DNA from: Gammaproteobacteria bacterium
GTDB taxonomy: Bacteria; Pseudomonadota; Gammaproteobacteria; Pseudomonadales; Azotimanducaceae
DNA: 64,000 bases
Assembly: GCA_028821405.1 (NCBI GenBank)
Contig: JAPPGK010000056.1
Span: forward strand, 124,001 to 188,000
Reading direction: 5' to 3'
Position 1 is the stretch's first letter, and each line of letters starts with the position of its first letter. This document shows, one piece after another, positions 52,012 through 60,930 of this stretch. The translations under genes were made by a program, and so were the position numbers. The notes below the pieces were generated by a model. The model was given only the letters and a program-made list of their open reading frames with translations, made no database searches and was not told the origin of the DNA.

Positions 52012-53532
52012 CTACTGCGGGTATTCGGGGTCCGACGGGTCTCCCTCGAGGTAGATACCCCCGTTGTTCGTGTCGTTGCCGAAGAAGACTCCCGAGTAGG
52101 TCTCGTATTCGGTGGAGTCCGCGAACACCACGACCTCCAGCGACGTGTTGTGGTCGTGGGCGACCGGGGTTCTTCCCGTTCCCAGGCGAACGTGGAAGTA
52201 CCGCTCTCCGTCGGCCATCACGGCGCACGCTTCGTCGAGCGCCGCCGCGTCGAGATCCTGTGCGCGGATCGTCACGCTGCCGCTGCACTCGTGCCGGATG
52301 GCGAGGATGAGCGCCTCGAGCTCCTCCCCGAACCCGCAGATGCCGTAGTATTGGCAGTCGTCGTGGTGCGCCGCAACCGACGCGGTAGCGATCCAGATGG
52401 TCCTGCCTTCGCCGAGCATTTCGTACCGGTCGAGGATGCTCGTGATGCCATCCCTAACATCGGCATGGATCGGCGCGTCGTGGTATTGGCTAAAGCGCGC
52501 CAGTTCCCGACCGGCATTTGCCGCCACGATTTCCACGTTCGTATCCAGCATCCAGTCGTCCAGCGCGAGGTCGCGCAGGATCCGTACCAACTCGTGGTCG
52601 GCGGCGGTCGCGTCCACGAACGCCTGCACGTGGTGACCCCGGAACAACATGACGTAGAACGAACTGATGACCTGGGCCGCGCCCAGCGTGTCAGCGAGGG
52701 CGGCGTCCCAGCGTGACAGCCACGACTTCGCCTCCGGAAGATATCGCGCCATCTGGTTGGCGCCGTCCATAAGCAATGCCGCTTGCCACATCGCATCGGC
52801 CAAGTGCGCCTCCGTCTCGTCGTAGAAGTGGGCGTTGTCCGTGAAGGCGTCGAGGACGCCGGTCACAGCAGCGGTGATGTCGTCGTCGGGCTCGGACCAG
52901 TCGAGCTCGTCTCCTTCGTAGAACTCGACGTAGAACCCGGCCCGCAGGAACAGGAAAAGCTCCTGCATGTTGCTCGTATTGGTGCCGTCGTAGGCCACCG
53001 CGAGCGGCGTCGCCGCCTCGGCGACATCGATCATGTTCTGCTTGCCGAAGGCGGCGAAGCGCGAGGCCGCCGTCGAGAACAGGCGGTTGATGCAGCGGAA
53101 CGGCGTCGTCCGGATGTGCTCGACCAGGGCATCGCCGGTCTTGGTCGCGAACGCGTCGTCGTCGCATTCCTCTTCGCCGAGGCCGTGCGCGGCGCGGCCA
53201 TGGCCGAACGCGACATCGAACACGCGCCGCTCCTTCGGATCGAGCAGACGCGGCGGCGGCTCCTGCGGGGTGCGCCGGCTCCGGGAGACGCCCTTGTCTC
53301 GGGAGACTCCTATGATGCGCAGCTTGTCCCCGACGGCCATCACCCGTTCGGGCGTGATGTCCGCCGGCCATGCGTGGTCCTCCCCGCCCCACGCCGGGTT
53401 GCCCGCCAGCGCGAGGCAGCCTGACGCCAGAACGGCGCCAACCGTTGCCCTCGAGCGGCCGATGAAGCGACCGGGTCGGTCTTTCGAAACCGCGCTCTCA
53501 CGAAGAATCGAAGCCAAGGGGTCCGCTCCCAC
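52012..53532 (-). pseudogene. M9 collagenase, truncated before catalytic motif
   Basis: The 506 remaining residues match the N-terminal activator domain of M9 (Vibrio-type) collagenases: a signal peptide (VGAVLASGCLALAG), then CINRLFSTAASRFAAFGKQN, FLRAGFYVEFYEGDELDW and FYVMLFRGHH. They also include the first strand of the peptidase domain (SLEVVVFADSTEYETYSG followed by TNNGGIYLEGDPSDPEY). Intact relatives continue within about 20 residues to HExxH, but here a TAG stop follows EYPQ. The DNA beyond it is palindromic repeat copy 6 and the next gene. No zinc-binding motif remains, so proteolytic activity is unlikely. The N-terminal part is fully open, so the truncation may be recent or the product may have another use. 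Confidence 0.75.
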
Positions 53533-54041
53533 TCACCGTAATGGGGCCGGGCCGGAGCACCCGACCCCAGAAGGGTATTATCAGGCTACGAGGCGCGAAC
53601 TTCAGTTCTTATACGGTGATCTACGCGCGTTTTTTTGTATTATTTTGGTTTCTTTCAATTGCTTGGGGCTACAAATCGAGCCAGCAGCCGGACACCCGGC
53701 CTTTCTCCCCAGCCGCGCTGCGCCGGATTCCGATCGCACTTCGGAAGCTTGTCGATGGACGAGAGGATCCGGCCGAGGGGCATCTGGGCGACACCCGGTG
53801 GCCCGCTTCACATGGGCACGTTGATCAACCTGCGGCGCATCGCCCCGGGATGTGTTGGCGGCCGACTCCGCGCCATCAACGGCGCTAGCACGTGGGCGGT
53901 CTGGCGGCGTGTCCCGTCCCGTGATGGTTGTTGTCGGAGTCGGAGGCGTGGGCGACGCTAATGTGGCGGATCCCTCCCGACCACGTTGGACAGTTCCCGT
54001 CTCGCGGAGTAGCCTGATCTGCTACCCCTCGTCGATCCGAA
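53533..54041. other. Long gap with AT-rich tract and TonB-receptor 3' remnant
   Basis: The gap contains an AT-rich tract at about 53603-53662 (poly-T and TATTATTTTGG), the lowest GC in the neighbourhood and the likely promoter region for the collagenase gene. At 53803-53866 it holds a decayed copy of a TonB-receptor 3' end, listed separately. A half palindromic repeat (GTGTCCCGTCCCG) lies near 53911. I see no intact gene. Confidence 0.55.
53803..53866 (+). pseudogene. TonB-dependent receptor C-terminal remnant
   Basis: The bases encode PLHMGTLINLRRIAP and then, after a small deletion, sequence matching the end of the intact receptor that follows, which finishes VPHMGTLTDPRRIGLQVRWRP. By hand, 32 of the first 40 bases are identical. 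The HMGTLTxPRRIG ending is typical of TonB-receptor last strands. It is the leftover of a former neighbouring receptor gene. Confidence 0.6.
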
Positions 54042-56666
54042 ATGAGTGAACCCATGGATGCCAAGACCCCCTTTTACTGTCTGCCGTTCGTACTTTCTGG
54101 CTTGCCCGGCCTAGCGGCTGACCAAACGCCCGGATCAAGCGAAAACAGGCTCATCGAAGAAATCATCGTCACGGCGGAGAAACGGGAAGAGAGACTGCTC
54201 GACGTGCCGCTCACCATGTCCGCGTTCAGCGAGCAGATGATCGAAGAACTCGGCATGACAAACCCGAACGACATCGAGCAGCTTGTTCCGGGTCTGCAGT
54301 TCGGCGACAACGGCGAGCAGGTCGGCCAGGGAACCGTCATCCGCGGCATCGGTTCTCGACTCGCCGGGGAGACCCACTCGGATCTGGCGGTCGCCACCTA
54401 TGTCGACGGCGTGTACACCATCGGCACATACGGGGTCGCGCCGAACCTGTTCGATGTCGAACGGATCGAAGTGGCGCGCGGTCCCCAAGGCACGCTGAAC
54501 GGGCGGAACTCGATCGCCGGATCGATCAGCTACTTCACCAAGCGGCCTACCGATGAATGGGACTCGCTGTTTCAGGTGGAGTTCACGGACCAGACAACCC
54601 AACGCTACAACGTGGCTTTCGGCGGCCCACTAGTCGGCAACCTTAGCTTCCGCATCAACGGCGGCTTCTACACCGGCGGCGGCGCCCAGGAGAACAGCGG
54701 ACTTGGCGGCGACTACGCGGCGCCGGACCAGACGAGCTTCACCCCGCAGTTGCGCTACAAGTCGGATCGTCTGGATGTGAACGTGCGACTTGCGCTCGTC
54801 AACGACGACGGATCACCCCGGATGCAGGTTCCGCTATCGGAGAGGAACCGCACGCTGGAGTGCATCGTGGATCCCCTTTCCCTCGACGAGGAGCCCGAAT
54901 GCGAAACCAATGTCTGGTATCTCTACACGCAGCCCCTGCCTTCGGTACCCGAGGGTTGTGCCCCCGGAACACCGGGTTTCGAATGCGGCGACATCTCGAA
55001 CAAACTGCACGTCAACCGCCCCGGAATATCAGGGAGCGAAGGTGACCAACGGACGGTCAGTGCCGAATACCAGCTCACGGATTCCTTCTCGCTACGCTAC
55101 AACTACGGAAGCACCGACAACTTCCAGCAGGTGACCCGCGACAACGACTTCACCAATCGGGTCGGCAGTTCGGCCGACCCGCTTCTGTCCGCCGATGCCG
55201 GGGTTCCTTTCGACGACGTGGTCCTCGGTGTGACCTACGACTACACCGAAGAGTCCCACGAGTTGCAGCTCCTATCCGAGCTTGATGGCGACCTGAACTT
55301 CATTGCCGGGGTTTTCCGATACAACAATCACACAACCTGGAGTGTGCCGGTGTGGAACTACGGGAGTTCGTTCCGTTTCCAGAATGCCGATGAGGCAGCC
55401 GTGGCGGCGTCACCGATTTTCGGTTTCGTACCGGTATCCAATTGCCAGGATGTGCTGACCAACGTCATCGAGGGATTCGGCATCGGCGTATCCCGAGGCG
55501 GACGCGATGTCGCCCAGGGTTGGGATTGCCCCCAAGGTAACGACCACACGCAATTCTTTCTGTTCTCGACTAACGGCGGGTCGACGACGAATGCGGCCTT
55601 CGTCAATGCCGAGTACCAGGTCAACGAACAATGGCAGGTATCCGGCGGTCTGCGCTACACGGAGGATGAGAAGGAACAACTCTTCGACGGTGGCTGGATC
55701 ATCTTTCCGATCGGCGGTGTGCCATTAATCCTGTATTTCGATGACTCGGATCTGAAGAAGCGAACCTGGGGAAAGACCATCGGCCATGTCAGCCTTGAAT
55801 ATGCACCGGTGCCTGATCAGTTGATCTACGGTCGTCTGTCCACCGGCTACCGGGCAGGCGGGTTCAACACGTTTTCTCCGGGTGCGCCAACCGACCCTAT
55901 CAAGGAAGAGACGCTCGTCAACTACGAAATCGGCATGAAGGGTTTGTACCTGGACCGTCGGCTCCAGCTCACGGCGGCGGCGTTCTACAACGACTATTCG
56001 GACTACCAGATCAACGGCACGAAGGAGAACCCCAACCCGATCATCCCGCCGACAGCGGACTCTCCGCTCATCGAGTTCACCGACAATATCGAGAGCAACA
56101 AGATCTGGGGCGCCGAGGCCGAGTTCATCTACCAGGCCAACGAGAACTGGCGTTTGAGCGGCTATTACGCTTGGCTGGGTTCGGAGATCGGCGCGCACTC
56201 GGAGGTTGTCCGGGGCGATCCGAATCCGACCTATGGGGTCTGGGAGCACCTCGACTTCGAGACCGGCGAACCCAGGGTCAGCGCTTACGTACTACCCACG
56301 GACATGACCGGGAACGAGCTCCCGATGCAGCCTAAGCACAAATTCGCAGTGACGGCGGCATACTCGAGACCACTCGATTTCGGCGGCGACTTGCTGCTTT
56401 TGTCAACCTACAGTTGGACCGGCGAGCGGCACGCGGACCTGAACAACTCGCCATTGGCCGATCTGGAGGCCTATGGCCGATTGGACCTGAGGGGTACGTG
56501 GACCTCGCCCAATGGAAGCCTCTCCACAACGCTTTTTGTCCAAAACGCTCTCGACAAGATCGGTTTGATCGAGTTTTTGCAGCGGTCGACAAACAGCAGC
56601 GTGCCTCATATGGGCACCTTGACCGACCCGCGGCGAATCGGCCTGCAGGTGCGTTGGCGCCCGTAG
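54042..56666 (+). CDS. TonB-dependent receptor
   Basis: This is an 874-residue outer-membrane receptor. Its leader is short (FYCLPFVLSGLPGLAA), and the TonB-box-like EEIIVTAEKREERLLDVPLT opens the plug, which includes LVPGLQFGDNG, VIRGIGSR, and the hallmark VERIEVARGPQGTLNGRNSI followed by AGSISYFT. The barrel ends in LQVRWRP. The IIVTAEKREE/DVPLTMSAF form is that of the large group of TonB receptors for complex organic ligands (terpenoids, aromatic compounds, polysaccharide fragments) common in marine heterotrophs. The stop TAG is part of palindromic repeat copy 7. Its neighbour PhyH-4 may modify an imported ligand, which is inference. Confidence 0.9.
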   Translation: MSEPMDAKTPFYCLPFVLSGLPGLAADQTPGSSENRLIEEIIVTAEKREERLLDVPLTMSAFSEQMIEELGMTNPNDIEQLVPGLQFGDNGEQVGQGTVIRGIGSRLAGETHSDLAVATYVDGVYTIGTYGVAPNLFDVERIEVARGPQGTLNGRNSIAGSISYFTKRPTDEWDSLFQVEFTDQTTQRYNVAFGGPLVGNLSFRINGGFYTGGGAQENSGLGGDYAAPDQTSFTPQLRYKSDRLDVNVRLALVNDDGSPRMQVPLSERNRTLECIVDPLSLDEEPECETNVWYLYTQPLPSVPEGCAPGTPGFECGDISNKLHVNRPGISGSEGDQRTVSAEYQLTDSFSLRYNYGSTDNFQQVTRDNDFTNRVGSSADPLLSADAGVPFDDVVLGVTYDYTEESHELQLLSELDGDLNFIAGVFRYNNHTTWSVPVWNYGSSFRFQNADEAAVAASPIFGFVPVSNCQDVLTNVIEGFGIGVSRGGRDVAQGWDCPQGNDHTQFFLFSTNGGSTTNAAFVNAEYQVNEQWQVSGGLRYTEDEKEQLFDGGWIIFPIGGVPLILYFDDSDLKKRTWGKTIGHVSLEYAPVPDQLIYGRLSTGYRAGGFNTFSPGAPTDPIKEETLVNYEIGMKGLYLDRRLQLTAAAFYNDYSDYQINGTKENPNPIIPPTADSPLIEFTDNIESNKIWGAEAEFIYQANENWRLSGYYAWLGSEIGAHSEVVRGDPNPTYGVWEHLDFETGEPRVSAYVLPTDMTGNELPMQPKHKFAVTAAYSRPLDFGGDLLLLSTYSWTGERHADLNNSPLADLEAYGRLDLRGTWTSPNGSLSTTLFVQNALDKIGLIEFLQRSTNSSVPHMGTLTDPRRIGLQVRWRP

Positions 56667-56690
56667 GCCACGGGCTTGTCCCGTCCCGCG
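56662..56690 (+). repeat. Palindromic repeat copy 7; supplies a stop codon
   Basis: CCCGTAGGCCACGGGC-TTGT-CCCGTCCCG has its TAG as the stop of the TonB receptor gene, preceded by a Pro codon. A partial second copy (CCGTAGGGCGGTCCC) follows near 56706. Confidence 0.65.
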
Positions 56691-56745
56691 CCGACGCCAA
56701 TGGATCCGTAGGGCGGTCCCGTCGCCAGCCAAGCCCCGTCGCAAT

Positions 56746-57834
56746 ATGACCGAGACATCTTGGACTGCCTATGCCGAAGCGGGTGTCAAGCGTGCACTCG
56801 CGCTCGACAACAGGGGTCCGGTCCGCCTTGACGACGACGGACACCTTGTTCAGGACATCCTCGATGGCTATCGCAAGAATGGCTTCTACGTCTTCACCGG
56901 CGTGCTAGACGGGGAAGAGATCGGCGACTTGAAGGCGGAGTTCGACGAAGTACTCGACAACGTCCCGACCGAATCGAATGGCGACACCGACCGCTACGGT
57001 CGGCCGTCGCCGTTCGGTGGCTATTTCACCATGGTCGAGGACGAAGACGACCCGGACGCACCGGCCCGGGTGTCGCTGCTTTCGCATCCGTTCATCTACA
57101 TGGAATCGACCCTGAGGGTCTACGCGCACCCCAAGATCCTCGCCATCGCGGAGAGCCTATATGGACCGGATTTCGTGCCGTTCCACGAGGGCATCTTCTA
57201 CAAGGCACCCGGCAACGGGTTTTCTACCCGCTGGCATCAGGACGGACGTACGCATTGGACCGAGCAGGGCGAAGCCCTGGAGCGGCCGGACGGCAGCGGG
57301 AAATGCCATGGCTACAACATGAGCGTGTCCTGGTCCAACTGCACGGCTGAGAACTGCCTTTGGGTGGTCCCGGGCAGCCATCGACGATGGCTATTAGCGA
57401 AAGGCGGCAAGTTCCCGCCGATCACCGAGCGGTTGCCAGACGCCGCACCCATGCTCCTCGAACCCGGCGATTGCGGCATCGTCAACCGCAGCGCGTTGCA
57501 TGGCTCATACCCCAACAAGTCGGCCGAACGTCGGGTCACCATGGTGCTCGGCTTTCACAAACGAAGTTCGGCGATCGGCGCGACGACAACGAACGTACAC
57601 GCCTTCAAGCAACCGGGGACGGACACCAAGAAGATCACCTATTCCGAGGACTACGTGCTACGGCGAGCGCGCATGATCCCGCTGGCGATCGACGCGCGGC
57701 GCCAGCACCGCCCAGGCGAGACGCCCTTCAAATACCAGGGAACCTACATGGGCAACGCGACGTGGGACGAAAAGACGCGTACCGAGATACGCCGCGAAGG
57801 CGACGAGTACTGGCGACGGGACATCACTCTTTGA
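56746..57834 (+). CDS. Phytanoyl-CoA dioxygenase family protein (PhyH-4)
   Basis: This 362-residue Fe(II)/2-oxoglutarate oxygenase has YRKNGFYVFTGVLDGEEIGD at the start, the metal pair HQD in STRWHQDGRTHW, GSHRRWLL as the GSH block, the distal His in NRSALHGSYPNKS, and Arg in AERRVTMVLGFHK. It is longer than PhyH-2, -3 and -5, with insertions after the first metal ligands. It sits between the TonB receptor and the PLP decarboxylase on the same strand, so a shared pathway around an imported or amino-acid-derived compound is possible but unproven. Confidence 0.88.
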   Translation: MTETSWTAYAEAGVKRALALDNRGPVRLDDDGHLVQDILDGYRKNGFYVFTGVLDGEEIGDLKAEFDEVLDNVPTESNGDTDRYGRPSPFGGYFTMVEDEDDPDAPARVSLLSHPFIYMESTLRVYAHPKILAIAESLYGPDFVPFHEGIFYKAPGNGFSTRWHQDGRTHWTEQGEALERPDGSGKCHGYNMSVSWSNCTAENCLWVVPGSHRRWLLAKGGKFPPITERLPDAAPMLLEPGDCGIVNRSALHGSYPNKSAERRVTMVLGFHKRSSAIGATTTNVHAFKQPGTDTKKITYSEDYVLRRARMIPLAIDARRQHRPGETPFKYQGTYMGNATWDEKTRTEIRREGDEYWRRDITL

Positions 57835-57952
57835 CGCGGATCGGCGCGAGTGACCGCTCGGTCAGTTGTGATTGGTGGAGTGCGGACGGGGGCCGAGGTC
57901 GCGTAACATCAGGCAACCCGCGCTGTCGAGTCGACAACATCGGATTCTAGGA

Positions 57953-59386
57953 ATGGCAGAAGGGCAACGGGACCGATTGGGAATGACGCCGCAGGCGATG
58001 CGGCGATTGGCGGCCAGGGCCGTGGAAGTGCTGGTCGACCGCATCGGCGGGCTCGACAGCGCGAATGCCTGGGACGGCGAGTTCCGCGAGGTCCTTGCGG
58101 AACAGTTCGGGGGCCCGCCACCGGAAGACGGGCGGCCTGCGGAAGAGGTCCTGGAGCAGGCCGTGCGGGACGTCCTCCCGTACGCAGCTCGGCTTGATCA
58201 TCCCCGGTTCTTCGGTTTCGTACCCTCGTCTCCCACCTGGCCCGGAATCGTCGCGGACTTCCTCGCGGCGGGCTTCAACATCAACTCGTGTACGTGGCTG
58301 GTGTCGAGCGGGACCAGCCAACTTGAACTCGTCGTCGTGGACTGGATGCGGGGCTGGATCGGCTATCCGGAATCCGCCGGTGGGCTGCTGACAAGCGGCG
58401 GCTCCGCGGCGAGCGTTGAAGCGTTGGTCGCGGCACGGGACGCAGCGGGACATCCGAGTCAACCCACGGTCTATATGAGCGACCAGAGCCACAGCGCCCT
58501 GAAACGGGCCGCGTGGATCACCGGCGTGCGCCGCGAACATACCCGCATTGTGCCCTCCGACGACGATTTCCGCATGGACATGGCCGAGTTGCGCCACCAG
58601 GTTGCCGAGGACCGCGCACACGGTCTTGAGCCCGTCGCCATATGCGCCAACGCGGGCACGCCCAGCACCGGCGCGATCGACCCGTTGAGCGAAATGGCCG
58701 ACTACTGCAGGGCGGAAGGCGTGTGGTTGCACGTCGACGCCGCCTACGGTGGATTCGCCCTGGTGACGGACCACGGCAGGGAGCGGCTCGGCGGTATCGA
58801 CAAGGCGGACTCCGTGGGGATGGACGCGCACAAGTGGTTTTTCCAGCCCTACGAGGCAGGCGCGCTCATGGTCAGGAACGCACGCCACCTCGAAGGCGCT
58901 TTCGCGATCGGCCACGATGTCCTGCAGGACACCGTGTGGGGCGCGAACCACCCGAACTTTGCGGATCGGGGCATTCAACTGAGTCGTATGGCGCGGGCGC
59001 TGAAGATCTGGATGTCCGTACAGACGTTCGGGATGGCGAGATTTCGCGAGGCGGTGCAGAACGGATTGGACTTGGCGCATCGGGCTGCGGAATACATCGA
59101 GTCCAGTGCGATGCTTCAGTTGATGGCGCCCGTGGCGCTCGGCATCGTGTGCTTCCGGGTCAACGCCGTCGACCGCGGATGCGATGAGGCAACCTTGGAG
59201 CGGGTCAACAGGGAGGTTCTGGCGCGGGCGTTCTGGGACGAGTTGGCATTCTTCTCGTCCACATCGCTGAAAGGGGTTTTCTCGCTACGACTGTGCATCG
59301 TGAACCACACGACGACCTGGGAGGACGTGTCGATGACGCTCGATCGCGTGGTTCAGCTCGGCGAGGATGCTTTGGCCGAGCCGTAG
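57953..59386 (+). CDS. Group II PLP-dependent amino acid decarboxylase
   Basis: This is a 477-residue decarboxylase of the aromatic-L-amino-acid/glutamate type. TSGGSAASVEALVAARDAA is the cofactor phosphate region, NAGTPSTGAIDPLSEMADYC precedes VDAAYGG with the Asp that pairs with the pyridine nitrogen, and the Schiff-base Lys lies in GMDAHKWFFQPYEAG. The length fits the AADC/tyrosine decarboxylase group. ATG 57953 was chosen because homology begins there. It would convert an aromatic or related amino acid to the amine. The stop codon belongs to palindromic repeat copy 8. Confidence 0.9.
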   Translation: MAEGQRDRLGMTPQAMRRLAARAVEVLVDRIGGLDSANAWDGEFREVLAEQFGGPPPEDGRPAEEVLEQAVRDVLPYAARLDHPRFFGFVPSSPTWPGIVADFLAAGFNINSCTWLVSSGTSQLELVVVDWMRGWIGYPESAGGLLTSGGSAASVEALVAARDAAGHPSQPTVYMSDQSHSALKRAAWITGVRREHTRIVPSDDDFRMDMAELRHQVAEDRAHGLEPVAICANAGTPSTGAIDPLSEMADYCRAEGVWLHVDAAYGGFALVTDHGRERLGGIDKADSVGMDAHKWFFQPYEAGALMVRNARHLEGAFAIGHDVLQDTVWGANHPNFADRGIQLSRMARALKIWMSVQTFGMARFREAVQNGLDLAHRAAEYIESSAMLQLMAPVALGIVCFRVNAVDRGCDEATLERVNREVLARAFWDELAFFSSTSLKGVFSLRLCIVNHTTTWEDVSMTLDRVVQLGEDALAEP

Positions 59387-59411
59387 GGGCGTCCCCAAGC
59401 CGGGAGGGCGC
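59382..59411 (+). repeat. Palindromic repeat copy 8; supplies a stop codon
   Basis: CCGTAGGGGCGTCCCC-AAGCC-GGGAGGGCGCC has its TAG (59384-59386) as the stop of the decarboxylase gene, again after a Pro codon. The arms pair imperfectly. The convergent sulfatase gene ends two bases beyond it. Confidence 0.6.
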
Positions 59412-59412
59412 C

Positions 59413-60807
59413 TCACCGACCGGCCATGAGCGCTTCCGGGACCGGTTTCCGCAACACCGTGTCGTCGACGGCGCCCCGTCCACCGGTCCGTTGGCTTCTT
59501 CCGGGCCACAGGTCCCAGTCGCCGAGTTGCTCCCTGGTCCCGCGCCAGGAGTCGCCGCAGCCCGACATGGTCCGAAGCAGCAACGCGTCCATCTCGGCAA
59601 CGAGCCTTTCGTTCAGACCGACCAGGTTGTTCTCCTCGAATGGGTCGTTCTCAAGGTCGAACAGAATCCACGGCGCCGCTTCGGTTCGAGCATAGTTGTA
59701 CCGCGCCGTTCGGATTCCCCGCCATCCGGGCCACGCCACATAGCCATGCTGCATCGCCAGGTACACCAACTCCTGGGCAGGTTTCCCGCCCCGCAGCGCA
59801 GCTGAGCAGTCGACGCCGTCCAAACCCTCGGGCACGTCAATGCCGGCAAGTCCGCATAGTGTTGGAAAGATGTCCGGGGCGCCGAACGGCATCGCCAGCG
59901 TGGAATTCGCCTCGATCCTCGCCGGCCAGCGAACCAGGAAGGGAACCTGGGACGACTCCCGGTAGGGCCAGTGTTTCGAATACAGGCCCTGGCTGCCCAG
60001 CATCTCGCCGTGGTCCGAGGTGAATATCACGATGGTGTCGTCAGCCTGACCGCATTCCTCCAACGCCTGCATCAGCCGGCCGAACTCCGCATCGACCTGG
60101 GAAATCAGCCCGTAGTAGTGCGCATAGTTGGCGTTCAAGCCCGCCATCTCTTCGTCGTGGTAGAGCTTCCAGGTCGTCGGATGTTTGCCTAGTTCTCGAT
60201 CCAGATAGGGTTCGACATACCGAGCGGGCGCGACGAGGGGCGGATGGGGCGGATACCACGAAAGGAAGAGACACCAGGGCGTGTCGCCGTCCTGCCTTTT
60301 GATGAAGTCGATGGCCCTGTTCGTTTCCGCCTCGGTGCGATCGGTGCCTTCACCCACCTCGGCATCCCGACTGTTGATCGCGTGATCCCGATTGGGATTG
60401 TTGTGTCTGCCCTTTATCCCCACGAACCACTCGTCATCGAACCCCAAACGCATGGGATGGCCGGCGTCGAGGCGCATCTCCTCCCCGACATGCCACTTTC
60501 CGATATATCCACATCGATAGCCCGCATCATTGAACGTTCGCCCGATGAGCGGGTAACGACTCAGATCCGGGTAGCAGTTGTTCGTCGTCACACCCGTGTG
60601 ATGCCCATACAAGCCCGTCATGAGCATCACTCGATAGGGCGTACAGACCGGCGAGTTCGAAACGGCGGCCTCCATCCGCAATCCCTCGCCCGCCAGGGCA
60701 TCGAGATTGGGCGTCAGCAGATCTTCGTCGCCATCGGCACACCCGATCGCCGAGGCGCGCTGCTGATCGGAGAACACATAAAGAACGTTGGGTAGTCTAG
60801 ATGCCAT
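59413..60807 (-). CDS. Type I sulfatase family protein
   Basis: This 464-residue sulfatase or phosphonate-monoester-hydrolase-like enzyme has LPNVLYVFSDQQRASAIGC at the N-terminus with one metal Asp, the formylglycine motif C55-T-P-Y-R59 in SPVCTPYRVMLMTG, GKWHVGEE, and FTSDHGEMLGSQGLYSKHW with the distal metal ligands. The FSDQQR start and GEMLGSQGLYSK are those of the choline-sulfatase/iduronate-type branch rather than the arylsulfatase at 43 kb. ATG 60807 was preferred to GTG 60816. It is convergent with the decarboxylase and divergent from the purine permease. Confidence 0.9.
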   Translation of the reverse strand: MASRLPNVLYVFSDQQRASAIGCADGDEDLLTPNLDALAGEGLRMEAAVSNSPVCTPYRVMLMTGLYGHHTGVTTNNCYPDLSRYPLIGRTFNDAGYRCGYIGKWHVGEEMRLDAGHPMRLGFDDEWFVGIKGRHNNPNRDHAINSRDAEVGEGTDRTEAETNRAIDFIKRQDGDTPWCLFLSWYPPHPPLVAPARYVEPYLDRELGKHPTTWKLYHDEEMAGLNANYAHYYGLISQVDAEFGRLMQALEECGQADDTIVIFTSDHGEMLGSQGLYSKHWPYRESSQVPFLVRWPARIEANSTLAMPFGAPDIFPTLCGLAGIDVPEGLDGVDCSAALRGGKPAQELVYLAMQHGYVAWPGWRGIRTARYNYARTEAAPWILFDLENDPFEENNLVGLNERLVAEMDALLLRTMSGCGDSWRGTREQLGDWDLWPGRSQRTGGRGAVDDTVLRKPVPEALMAGR

Positions 60808-60930
60808 CCTTGCCACTCTCTGGGTTCATGGTTGTAGACGGCGGTCCATGTGTTTCCCGCACGGCCGGGGGACCTTCGGCGGCGAACGACCGTTCGCGAC
60901 CGTCGAGGTCGCCGCGTTAGTATCGTCGGA

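Noticed and set aside
52012-52014. Stop codon of the collagenase fragment as a recoded codon
   Set aside because: It is TAG, not TGA, and the following sequence in frame shows no HExxH or other collagenase homology.
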